A stretch of 64,000 bases of DNA from assembly GCF_045679555.1 (NCBI RefSeq), contig NC_092093.1:65977714-66041713 (forward strand). Reading direction: 5' to 3'. The position numbers were made by a program, and so were the translations under genes. Shown in pieces: positions 9,511 to 39,000 of the stretch. The DNA is from Salvelinus alpinus (taxonomy: Eukaryota > Chordata > Actinopteri > Salmoniformes > Salmonidae). How positions within the stretch are numbered: the first letter of the stretch is position 1; every line of letters starts with the position of its first letter. The notes under the pieces are model-generated. The model saw only the letters and a list, made by a program, of their open reading frames with translations. It was not told the origin of the DNA and searched no databases.

Positions 9511-11011
9511 CAGCTGAAGTCGGAAGTTTACATACACCTTAGCCAAATACATTTAAACTCCGTTTTCACAATTCCTGACATTTAATCCTAGTAAAAAATT
9601 CCCTGTCTTAGGTCAGTTAGGATCACCACTTTATTTTAAGAATGTGACATGTCAGAATAATAGTAGAGAATTATTTCTTTCAGCTTTTATTGCTTTCATC
9701 ACATTCCCAGTGGGTCAGAAATGTACATACACTCAATTAGTATTTGGTAGCATTGCCTTTAGATTTTTTGTTTAACTTGGGTCAAACATTTCAGGTAGCC
9801 TTCCACAAGCTTCCCACAGTAAGTTGGGTGAATTTTGGCCCATTCCTCCTGACAGAGCTGGTGTAACTCAGTCAGGTTTGTAGGCCTCCTTGCTCGCACA
9901 CACTTTTTCAGTTCTGCCCACAAATTTTCTATAGGATTGAGGTCAGGGCTTTGTGATTGCCACTCCAATACCTTGACTTTGTTGTCCTTAAGGAATTTTG
10001 CCACAACTTTGGAAGTATGCTTGGGGTCATTGTCCATTTGGAAGACCCATTTAGCTTTAACTTCCTGACTGATGTCTTGAGATGTTGCTTCAATATATCC
10101 ACATAATTTTCATTCCTCATGATGCCATCTATTTTGTGAAGTGCACCAGTCCCTCCTGCAGCAAAGCACTCCTACAACATGATGCTGCCACCACCGTGCT
10201 TCACGGTTGGGATGGTGTTCTTCAACTTGCAAGCATCCCCCTTTTTCCTCCAAGCATAACGATGGTCATTATGGCCAAACAGTTACCTTTCAGGTAATAG
10301 TCCATATAGGACTTGTTTTACTGTGGATATAGATACTTTTGTACCCGTTTCCTTCAGCATCTTCACAAGGTCCTTTGCTGTTGTTCTGGGATTGATTTGC
10401 ACCTTTCGCACCAAAGTACGTTCATCTCTAGGAGACAGAACACGTCTCCTTCCTGAGCGGTATGATGGTTGCATGGTCCCATGGTGTTTATACTTGCGTA
10501 CTATTGTTTGTACAGATGAATGTGGTACCTTCAGGCATTTGGAAATTGCTCCCAAGGATGAACCAGACTTGAGGAGGTCTACAATTTCTTTTATGAGGTT
10601 TTGGCTGATTTATTTTGATTTTTGCATGATGTCAAGCAAGGGGGCACTCAGTTTGAAAGTAGGCCTTGAAATATATCCACAGGTAAACCTCCAATTGACT
10701 CAAATTATGTCAATTAGCCTATCAGAAGCTTCTAAAGCCATGGCATTTTCTGGAATTTCCCAAGCTGTTTAAAGGCAGAGTCAACTTAGTGTATGTAAAC
10801 CTCTGACCCACTGGAATTGTGATACAGTGAATTACAAGTGAAATTATCTGTCTGTAAACAACTGCTGTAAAAAATAATTGTGTCATGCACAAAGTAGATG
10901 TCCTAACCGACTTGCCAAAACTCTAGTTTGTTAACAAGAAATTTGTGGAGTGGTTGAAAAACAAGTTTTAATGACTCCAACCTAAGTGTATGTAAATTCT
11001 GACTTCAACTG
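9511..11011 (-). mobile_element. Tc1-like transposon of Sleeping Beauty type (family A, copy 2)
   Basis: Left end CAGCTGAAGTCGGAAG and right end TTCTGACTTCAACTG, the latter followed by TA (11012-11013). The left flank reads CA rather than TA, beside a CA microsatellite. Both inner direct-repeat motifs (e.g. agtgtatgtaaacctctgac at the right) remain. The transposase lies on the minus strand and is internally deleted. Confidence 0.9.
9759..10627 (-). pseudogene. Tc1-like transposase, decayed (family A, copy 2)
   Basis: The N-terminal part is readable (SLGAISKCLKVPHSSVQTIV, KYKHHGTMQPSYRSGRRRV). The frame then runs VSISTVKQVLYGLLPER and stops. The segment that normally carries HNLKGRS to [11 protein letters not shown], hence the first catalytic Asp, is deleted. 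The C-terminal part survives separately: [16 protein letters not shown] (second Asp), [16 protein letters not shown] (catalytic Glu) and the end LTQVKQKI. Confidence 0.9.
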
Positions 11012-11215
11012 TAGTAGTAATGCTCTTTACATATTGCAATCTAAATAGTGAGAATAGAATAACTGTAAAAAAATCTTGCCAAATATCAAATAGTATGCAC
11101 TGTATAGACAAAAATGCTGTTGGCCAAAGCCAAGTCGTGCACTATATCCACAATGTATTTAGTGCACTACATGAGGACTAGGGGGCCATTTGAGATGCAG
11201 CCTAGTGTCGTGTGT

Positions 11216-25275
<14,060 letters not shown>

Positions 25276-26712
25276 TCCTTTCCCAGTGACCAATCTTTCT
25301 CCTCAACACCCCAAGTTCATCTAAACAAGTTTCCTCTCAACTCTAGGTTGTATCAATGGATACATTCCTCAGCGTTGCAGCCCGCCCACCCGACATCTGT
25401 CACACTATGGGTGCGTTCCAGCCCGTCGTTGTGCTGCGAAAATATTTATTTTATTACCATAATAATATAGTAGTGGTTAATCGAGAACTGGTTATGGTTG
25501 TCTGTTTGAGCAGTGGTTTAATTAATTAATTAAGAAAATATTTTTTTACATTTTAATTTATTCTCCAGATGTTGTGAGATCTTACAATATGCTCAGCACG
25601 ACTTTGTTGAATTACTGTCTCGAACTAATGACTGCTCAGGGGTCCTCTTTTGACCAATTTCCCCAGGAGTGGAGTGAGATGTAGGTCAGTGCGCACCAGA
25701 CGATGTGGAAAATGCGGCGCTCGACATCGATTCAATGCATTTATTGCCTTTTATTTGATCAGTTAATTGATCGGATACCTTCAGTTGAACAATTCTGATA
25801 GCCTACCGGTAGCCAATTCAGGTTTTGTAAAGGCCTAGCCCACAATGTTTGTTCATTTCCCCTAGAATATAAAAGGACAACAAACGAATTGGCTGATTAT
25901 GGCAGTTGACATTACTACACGTTTCGCCCTGAACAAGGTCTGGCACACCTTGCCAGTCAGAGAACAAACATTTACAAATATTTCCTAGTTAGAATAATAT
26001 AACTTACATTTTCTGGGGGAAAAAAAACTGTCCCACACATCCTGAGTGGGACGAGGTCAACAGAGTATCCTGTAGAAAACTCACAACCTTTCCTTTTTAT
26101 AATCCGAGGTTCAGTTGGTTACATCATCATGATCTTCTACTTCTGTTACGCTATGTCATTGTGCAGATCGAGCGCTCATTTTAAGACGTCGTCTTGTGGT
26201 TTGAAGCTTTGACCACTAGATGTCCCCATAGGCCAATTTTAGTGGTACTTGTCAGACTTTTTTAGTCGTGTTCTAATAGATAATTTCTGTAGAGAAAGCT
26301 ATTGCTGGTCTAAATAATAGTCAGAAAGCCTAAATTACTCCCAACAAGAAAAGGGAGAATGTTGGTACAGCATTTGATAGTATTTTACTTTCTCCAGAAA
26401 GCACAGGAATCAAAGGTGTAAAAACAGAAGAGAATTACATGACTTAGTTAAACTGAATATTTGACATATAGCTTTCCTTGTCCAGTCAGTCTCAGATAGT
26501 TTACTGACTGCAACACTAACTCTAAACATTCTATAACCTATCTGTACCACTTCCACCTACGCTCACCATCAGCCACATCATACATCACCTGTCTCCCTCT
26601 TCACATTTATCATTTGACATAGTAGGACTTATGATAGCAATATTTTCTCAGTATTTGACGTGACAGAAAGAAGCAATTTGGTGCAAAGATAGCATTAATA
26701 TTGGGTGTCTGT

Positions 26713-29898
<3,186 letters not shown>

Positions 29899-30045
29899 CT
29901 CTGTGTTTCTGATAGAAAAATGATATCCTCTTGGGAGACTTCAGAAATCCCCTCTTCAACCAGTCTGTCTTTCTGTCCACTCACAGAAACGGATGTGTTA
30001 GAGGACGCTGTGTGTCGAGACTCTTGTGTGTGTGCGCATGAAGTG

Positions 30046-30051
<6 letters not shown>

Positions 30052-30112
<61 letters not shown>
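30052..30112. repeat. (GT)n array, about 30 units, upstream of the second rdh gene
   Basis: Lies 154-214 bp upstream of the proposed start codon of the second rdh gene, within its 5' UTR or promoter region. Confidence 0.95.
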
Positions 30113-30113
<1 letters not shown>

Positions 30114-31404
30114 ATGTCTCCAAATTGTTAATGGTCTATTGATAGGCCCCACATAAACCATTCTTTCATCAGGGGAGAGTCGTATCTAATTCATTAATGT
30201 GTCTTAGAGAAACTCTTTCTTACAAAATGTGTATCTGAATAGTAACAGTATTCTGTGATAAGTAGAGACGTGGAAGGAGTTAGTCAAGAGAGATCTCCAG
30301 CCGGAGGCTCCTCCTATTAGTGGGCCACCATGTTTTATCCTGACCATGTGACTGGACTGTGAAAACCTAATGTCACATGTATGGTTAGTAAAATCCCAGG
30401 TCCCTACATAAGAATGGAGTCTCACACTTCCATACAGGTTCTGTTTCACCTCAGGTGTAATTCAAGCCTGTCTAAACAGCAGGTGAAGATATTCCCGTTT
30501 CAGCATGTCTGACTGAGAGGTTTCTGGTAGTTTCCAGGTGAGAACTTGTTGCCCTGTGTCACCAGCAGCGAACCAGAACACTACAGGAAATGCAGTGTGT
30601 GTATTTGTTTGTGTGCAATACAAGTAATACAAGTAATACATCCTTCACTAGGTGGCATCATAGTTTAGTTCTCCAATACATTACCCTCTAAATCTACACA
30701 TTCTCTATTCTTATGTTCTCTAGAAGCAGCTGAGCTGATGGCATCTGATGTAAACCATGTGCAGGCTAGTCATAACTTCCTGTTTTCACAGACAACAGAA
30801 AATACCCTCCTCTCCTGGTGGGCCTCTGGTTCTCAAGGGCACACACGCACGTACACTTGCACGCAAACACAAACGACCCAAACCAGGCCCTAAATCAGCG
30901 TCTCCAGCCCTTCTCATGTGGTTTTAGAGAAAATAACCCTATCCTAGATGCTACACAAGCTAAACGTGGCCAATGCTACGTTTGCCCTATACTGCCAGCC
31001 ATCTTGTGGATAATGAAAGACTGTCAGTCTGTCTGTCTGCATTGGGACAGTGACAGAAACTGAAGCCCGGCCACATGTGTAATTAGCTCTGTTTTCACAG
31101 TCATTAAGGCTCAGAGAGAAGATAAATAACTTCATTGTAATTACCAGATAGCAGACAGTAAACCATGGAATAACGGTACGACTGCTGTCACAAAAAAACA
31201 CTAGATTTTAATCAAAACAGTTCTGTCATTTATTGAAATTTGAATCAATATTTATAGTTTATTTACAGACAAGGTAAAAGTTTTCACTTTCAACTCTCGA
31301 AAGCTTTATTTGATTGGTTAGCTATTCAATAGCTGGTCTTACACTTGGTCTTGTAGACTAACTGTGTGAGCTGGTTTTCATTTCAACACAGCCTGGTCTA
31401 ATAG
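30113..31404. other. 5' flank of the second rdh gene / spacer
   Basis: Contains the presumed promoter of the second rdh gene. No exon or clear repeat recognised; a duplicated 'aatacaagt' occurs at about 30617-30638. Confidence 0.45.
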
Positions 31405-31990
31405 ACTAGACGTAACATAGTAAATGTAAATCCGAGACACTAGCATTAGTATATGTTACGTTTGGTATGGTTACAAAAGACAGAAGCTTACTTAAGGCAA
31501 AAAGTAAAGGACAGGGGGGATGGGTGGGCGTATAATGCAAACATTATCGAATCGCATCACAGACAATTTTAGCTAATTAGCAACTTTAACTACTTACTAC
31601 TTTTTAGCTACTTTGCAACTACTTAGCATGTTAGCTAACCCTTCCCCTAACCTTACACTTTTTAGCTAACCCGAACTCGAACTTTTTTTAGCTAACCCTA
31701 ACCCTTTAACCTAACTCCTAACCTTAACCCCTAGCATAACTAAGGTTTGCCAGCTAGCTAATGTTAGCCTCCTACCCACCTAGCTAACATTAGCCTCAAC
31801 AAATTGTAATTCGTAACATACTGTATCATACATTTTTCAAATTCGTAACATATCATACAAATTGTAATTCGTAACATATCATACAAATTGTAATTCGTAA
31901 CATATCATACGAAATGGATGATGGGCATCCACAAATGAATACATACCATATGAAACATAACATATGACACTAAATGTGAGTGTCTCTGAT
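31405..31990. mobile_element. Salmonid MITE with gactagacgtaacatagtaa terminus (copy 1)
   Basis: The left end gactagacgtaacatagtaa + atgtaaat recurs inverted at 40329-40363. The interior carries ttagctaaccctaacccttt-type and 'aattcgtaacatatcatac' text shared with 39990-40363. The latter motif is itself repeated three times here (31803-31906). Non-coding. Confidence 0.65.
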
Positions 31991-32047
31991 TTAAATATTG
32001 AATAATACGAAATGCTCTGAGACACTATGTTGTTCAACCAGGTAAAG

Positions 32048-32412
32048 TCTTAAAGCTGCAATATGTAACTTTTTGGGCGACCCGACCAAATTCACATAGA
32101 AACGGGAGTTATCGATCGGTCATTATCATTCAAAGCAAAGAAGCAGTAGATATGTTCTATGTGCACTATTTCTATGCTTTCTGTTCTTAAATTGAGTTTT
32201 TTGAGTCTTTTACTTAAATCTTTTTACACCAGCTTCAAACAGCTGAAAATACAACATTTTTGATTATGGTAAATATATTTCCCAGCGATTTAGATGCTAC
32301 AATGATTCTCTACACTAGACATGCTTGTTTTGTCACAAACTGAAATTAGGCGAACTATTCGATTTTAGTAACCAGGAAATGGCGGAGTGATTTCTGCATA
32401 GTGCAGTCTTTA
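32048..32412. mobile_element. Salmonid interspersed repeat ('gcaatatgtaactttttggg')
   Basis: The segment from aaagctgcaatatgtaactt to gatttctgcatagtgcag matches a frequent salmonid repeat of about 370 bp. No coding capacity, class not known to me. It lies a few hundred bases beyond the tnfrsf11a stop codon and may be part of its 3' UTR or flank. Confidence 0.55.
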
Positions 32413-33073
32413 TTCTCTTTGGGTCAACACAATTGATTAAGGTGGATGAATCCCGGGTCTCCTGCTGTCCACAAGAGTGTGCTAGCCCTCTGAGCTAAAG
32501 CTAACACAAGTATTTTCAGACAAGGTTACTCATCACACGAGTGTGGATCACTGATCCACTTCCATGGTTTTTGTAGTACGACAATAAGGCTTTCGTTCCA
32601 AAGATTTCTTCATTAGTTCAACATCAAAAATATTTTAGAAAATAAACAACACATTTACATGTATAGTATATAGCTCAACAAATGCATAGCATTTTTCTTA
32701 ACAACAAACCGCACTCGTGGTGCTCTGAGAACAAATCAACACCAAGGATAACAACAAGAAGGGAGTCAAACTCATGGACTTGATTTCAGTTGTCCAGCTC
32801 TTTTAGATCAGTAAGAATGAAAGAAATGAGACAATGAAGTAAAGGAGGCTTCATGAGACTATTGAGACAGCCATGAGGTCCAGATGAGGAACACAGTCCT
32901 CCAGGTTCCAGTTCTAAGTCTATGGTCCAGTTCCAATTCCTAGCACCTACCCAAGAAGACGATGGACTATTGTTTCGAGTAGGTCGTAGCAATAGGTTTT
33001 GGAGTGTCAACAAGTCTGTGGCTTCACTCCTCTCTTTATGGTACACTATCCACCATTTTCTTGTCTCACTTCA
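32413..33073 (-). other. Presumed 3' UTR of tnfrsf11a
   Basis: Immediately follows the tnfrsf11a stop codon on the minus strand. A tttatt (AATAAA on the minus strand) occurs near 32409-32414 and could be the poly(A) signal, at the border of the adjacent repeat. Not proven without transcripts. Confidence 0.4.
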
Positions 33074-36000
33074 TCAGTCACTGGGCAACTCATCAGTCAC
33101 TTCCTGAACTGGCAGGTTGTCATCCTGCTGTGGGGGGTTATGGGTAATGGAGTTCCCTGGAGACGGTGGCGGTGAATGACCGACACATTTGGAGGAGGCA
33201 GAACTCTGGAACAACGGAGCTCTCTCATTGGCCTGTTCCTGGACGGGGATTCCGAATGCATCATCTGGCCCTTCCTCCTCGTTGCCTAGCGACGTCTGGC
33301 TGACGTAGACGACGATGACATCAGCGCTGAAGTTCATAACCTGACCGCTGGAGATGAAGGTGGTGTTATTGTTCCCCGTCACCTGACCTGGCGGAGAGAG
33401 TAGCGAGAGAGTAGAGAGAGAGAGAGAGAATTAAGGGGTCAGTTTAGGCAGTTAGCCTAGTTAAGAGTCTTGGCATTGTGGTCTCTTTCCCAAAATGGTA
33501 TCGGGTTTAATTTCACTACCAGAGGTTAAGGGACATAACTAACCAACGCAGAGATCCAAACCTCTTTTGTAATGTGTACAGGGGCCAATGTATGTTATGG
33601 TTGTGTAATTATGCAGTAACACACACAAACACAGCATCCTCTACAGCTGTGAAGAAGGAAAAAAATGTGTGTTAGGGGCGAACTCAGATGACTAATAGCG
33701 AGTAGGAGTGATGATGACCGTGCACAGTAACCATAGAAAGGTCGTGGTCGGCTGCGGTGCCTTTGACCATAGTCCTGGTCAAGGACATCATAAACATATC
33801 ATTTAACATCAGGGTTTCAGTGTGACCAGCAGTTTTCATTCTATGTGAAAATGTCAAACTTTATTCAAGCTGCCATTTAGACGTAGAGAAGTATAGTTTG
33901 TCATAACATTATTACAGACGCCATGTCCGTCTCACTGCTGAAATAGAATTACTGTTATTCAAGCTGGCATTTAGACACTTGTATCGTAAGCAATTTACAG
34001 CTAATGTAGTATCAAACCCACAACGTACAGCTAATGTAGTATCAAACCCACAACTTACAGCTAATGTAGTATCAAGCCCACAACTTACAGCTAATGTAGT
34101 ATCAAGCCCACAACTTACAGCTAATGTAGTATCAAACCCACAACTTACAGCTAATGTAGTATCAAGCCCACAACTTACAGCTAATGTAGTATCAAACCCA
34201 CAACTTACAGCTAATGTAGTATCAAATCCACAACTTACAGCTAATGTAGTATCAAACCCACAACTTACAGCTAATGTAGTATCAAGCCCACAACTTACAG
34301 CTAATGTAGTATCAAACCCACAACTTACAGCTAATGTAGTATCAAGCCCACAACTTACAGCTAATGTAGTATCAAACCCACAACTTACAGCTAATGTAGT
34401 ATCAAACCCACAACTTACAGCTAATGTAGTATCAAGCCCACAACTTACAGCTAATGTAGTATCAAGCCCACAACTTACAGCTAATGTAGTATCAAGCCCA
34501 CAACTTACAGCTAATGTAGTATCAAGCCCACAACTTACAGCTAATGTAGTATCAAGCCCACAACTTACAGCTAATGTAGTATCAAACCCACAACTTACAG
34601 CTAATGTAGTATCAAGCCCACAACTTACAGCTAATGTAGTATCAAACCCACAACTTACAGCTAATGTAGTATCAAATCCACAACTTACAGCTAATGTAGT
34701 ATCAAGCCCACAACTTACAGCTAATGTAGTATCAAGCCCACAACTTACAGCTAATGTAGTATCAAGCCCACAACTTGTGAGAAGCACGATGCTCCAACCA
34801 ATTGAGCCATCGGAACAACTCTGGCGTTTGCATTCAAATCAAGAGGAACAAACTGCAATCTTGTCCCTTATTTCCATGTTCATAGTTCACACCGCTGATG
34901 GTATTTATAAACACACCTGGAAAACTACAGACGTCCATGTCTGTTTCTGTCTGCTGCCCATTTCAACACCCCCCCCCCCCCTCTCTCCCTCTCTCATATT
35001 CCCATGTTAACTCTGTAGAGGTGCAATGAGACAGTCACTCCTCACACCTCATTTACACGAATGCACGCGCACATGCACACAAACACACATCATAACATAG
35101 TATGTGTCAGTGTCTAGAATCCCATCTGAAATCATTTACTGGCACTGGAATACCAGTCTGGCCAGCCTGGTGTAAAAATGTAATTTCACCACCATCACTA
35201 AAACAAACAAACCCCCTGGTGTCTCTGTTAACAGCAGACTGTCTACAGTTGAACTACCCTAGGAGGGCAGATAACATCAACTATGAGAGGGAAATAATGG
35301 AACAGACGTAAACTGATTGTGAAACTTGCTCTGCATCTCATTCTAGTCTAAAGTGGCTTCCTCTCCTCATCTCCTTTCCTTCTGGAGCTGATGTAGTCAT
35401 GGGGAACACCTGTCTTCGCTCGCTATACTATTTTCACCTATCATGCAGGTCTACGTCCAGGAGACACAAGGACTATTGAGATGCAGCCCGTCTCTCCGAG
35501 GTGTGATCCCATAATTCAGTTACAGTGATCCCTCGCCACTTCGCGGTTCACTTATCGCGGATTCGCTATTTCGCGGATTTTCATAATGCATTTTTTTTTT
35601 TTTTTTTGTGCATTGTGCTCTGCATTCTGATTCGCTAAAAACTCACTCCCGCTTCTTGTATCAAAACATGCTACGAATTGTGCTATCATTTTGTCGTCTC
35701 GTGCAGTTATGTGTACGTACATAAAACAGCTTGGCAAATTTACATTAAGTTGGCCAGGAAGGAAGGAAGGACTAACGCTTGGTCGCTTAGCAACCATGGT
35801 GCGAATGGCCACTGAACTTAAGCGAGTAGCTGAGGAATGGGACCCTTTGATGAGCCGTTCATTACAGTTCTCCAACGTAATCGATGGTGGCATGTCGGTG
35901 TACAAGGATCTTTTTGCAAAGAAGAAAAAAGAGCGACAACAGCTGCCTATCACTATGTTCTTCTCCCGAACAAACACACCTGCACCGCGGGCTTCAGAAG

Positions 36001-39000
36001 AAGAGAACACTGCAGAGCGCAGTCAGGATGCAGCGGCCCAGTCTGAAGAGCAGTGAAACGGCCTACACGTGAGTCACTGTATTTGTATACATGTAATAGT
36101 TGCTAATTGTAAAAAAAAAAAAAGTTTTCTATTTCGCGGATTTCACTTATCGCGGGTCATTTTCGGAACGTAACCCCCGCGATAAACGAGGGATTACTGT
36201 ATTCCCAAACTGTGGGGTGTGTAATAGTAGTGCATCATTAGTTCCTCTTGTCATATCAGTCATTACATACCTTAGAGAGCTACAGTATTTATAACTTGTC
36301 AGACATGTCCAGATCAACTAGCCTATGTCAGCTAAAGTTTTTTTTATTTAGTTTTTTTAACCCATAGATATTGTTCACATTTTTTTGTCACTCAAATAGC
36401 ACATGAATACACCCTAGACATGGCAAAACATATAGAATTGCAAGAAGATTTGCTTTAAAACTGTAAAATGTTCTTTGCATCCCATGACAAAATGTGTAGA
36501 ATTGCAGAAAATAAGCTTTAAACCTACAAAATTCTCTCCACCAACAAGAGGGGTGTGAACAGTTTGTGTCATGAACAGTGCTTGTGCCCATAGAAATAGA
36601 CGTGGCTCTGAGTGAAAAGGTTTGGGAGCCCCCACCATAATTAACCTCTCTGAGCGGGAGGTCCAGTTAATGACATGTTATTACTGCATTATGAGAAATG
36701 TGGTTTATTTACTTACTGCTGCTTTGGGCCATAATTCAAGTATACAGTGATCAACGAGAGTCTGAAAGTGTGTGAGTCTGGGTATTACTCAAGGGATGTG
36801 TATTCAGAGCACATCTTGTTTCAATTAGACCTGTGGTCACTTTGCAAAACCCTGTAGAACTCTGGAACTGGGTAAACAGGAGTGTTGTGGTGGGCAGAGC
36901 TCACACTCAGAGAGTTAAACACACACACTCACACGTTACAGCACGGTGTAATCACTGGCTCATCACACACACAGATTCCCATTCCCCTTCCTACTGTGTG
37001 TGGTCTTCAAAACAAGCCAGCAGTGTACAATATTATTAGGAAACCAATATACTTATTTTGGAGGAGCAACAATGTGAAAAGACATTTCTGAAATCTCAGT
37101 TACAGTCCTAGCCAAAACAATGTACAATAACCCAGATCCAATAACCCAGTGGATTTATTTATCTTTCCTCTTTAACAATGGTTGGAATGTATAATGACAT
37201 GTGTACAGTGCCTTCAGAAAGTATTCACACCCCTTTAGTTCTTTCACATTTTGTTGCGTTACAGCCTGAATTTAAAATGGACTAAATTGGGATTTTGTGT
37301 CAATAATCTACACACAGTACCCCAAAATGTAAAAGTGGAATTTTGTTTGCAGAACATTTTAGAAATTAATTTAAAAAAAATGAAAAGTTGAAATGTCTTG
37401 AGTCAATAAGTATTCAACCCCTTTGTTATGGCAAGACTAAATAAGCTCAGGAGTACAAATGTGCATAACAAATCGCATGGACTCATTCCGCGTTCAATAA
37501 TATGGTTAACATTATTTTAGAATGACTACCCTCTCTTTGTACCCACACATACAATGATCTGTAAAGCCCCTTAATCAAGTAGTGAATTTCAAGCACAGAT
37601 TCAACCACAAAGACCAGGGAGGTTGTTCAATGCCATGCAAAGAAGTGCACCGATTGGTAGATGTGTAAAAATTTAAAAATCTGACGCTGATATCCCTTGG
37701 TGAAGCATGGCGAAGTGATTAATTAGGCTTTGGATGGTGTATCATTACACCCAGTCACTACAAAGATACAGGCATCCTTCAAAAATCAGTTGCCGGGGAG
37801 GAAGGAAACTGCTCAGGGATTTTCACCATGATGCCAATGGTGATTTTAAAACTGAGGTTGGATCAACAACATTGTGGTAACTCCACAATACTAACCTAAA
37901 TAGCAGAGTGAAAAGAAGGAAGCCTGTACAAAATACAAATATTCCAAAACATGCATCCTGTCTGCAACAAGGCACTTAAGAAATACTGCAAAAAATGTGG
38001 CGAAGAAATGTACTTTTGGTTCCGAATACAAAGCGTTATGTTTGGGGTAAATCCAACACAACACATCACTGAGTACCACTCTTCATATTTTTAAGCATGG
38101 TGGTGGCTGCATCATGTTATGGGTATGCTTGTCAATGGCAGGGACTAGGGAGATTCTTAGGATAGAAAATAAACGGAATACAGCTATAAGCACAAGCAAA
38201 ATCCTAGAGGATAACCTGGTTCAGTCTGCTGGCCAACATACACTGGGAGACAAATTCACCTTTCAGCAGGACAATAACCTAAAACAAGGCCAAATCTATA
38301 CTGGAGTTGCTTACCAAGACGCATTGAATGTTCCTGAGTGGCCTAGTTACAAATTTTACTTAAGTCAGCTTTAAAATCTATGGTAAGACTTGAAAATGTC
38401 TGTCTAGCAATGATCAACAATCAACTTGACAGAGCTTGAAGAATTTAAAAAAGAATAACTGGGCAAATATTGTACAATCCAGGTGTGCACAGCTCTTAGA
38501 GACTTACCCAAAAAGCCTCACAGCTGTACTTACAAAGTATTGACTCATGAGTGTGAATAATTATGTAAATGTGTTATTTCTTTATTGGATTTTCAATACA
38601 TTTGCAAACATTTCTAAAAACATGTTTTACTTTGTCATTATGGGGTATTGTGTGTAGATGGGTGAGAGAGAAAAAATATATTTAATCCATTTTGAATTCA
38701 GGCTGTAACACAATAAAATGTGGACCAAGTTAAGGGATATGAATACTGTATTTAGCCTTTTTCTTGTAAAAAAGTGTGGCACTGCTGTGCAGTATCTACC
38801 TGAGGTGAGTGCTGGTTCCGCAAGTTGGCTCTGGATACAATCAGGGGCACACTCCAGCTCGGAGCCACCAGATAAGAGCTTGTTTCCTCCACTGTCCCTC
38901 CAGGAAAGTCCCTGGTCTGGCTCACTGCTGGAGGCCTCAGAGCTCAGCTTGGACTGCTGGTCTCCCACGGTTACAGAGGGGTCAGGAGAGGTTGTGGAGG

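Noticed and set aside
34774-34826. A functional tRNA gene
   Set aside because: Only A-box and degenerate B-box-like parts are present; acceptor and anticodon stems do not form.
33912-35010. Open frames of about 290-340 codons on both strands ([10 protein letters not shown] and [10 protein letters not shown] repeats)
   Set aside because: By-product of the 30-bp minisatellite in tnfrsf11a intron 8.
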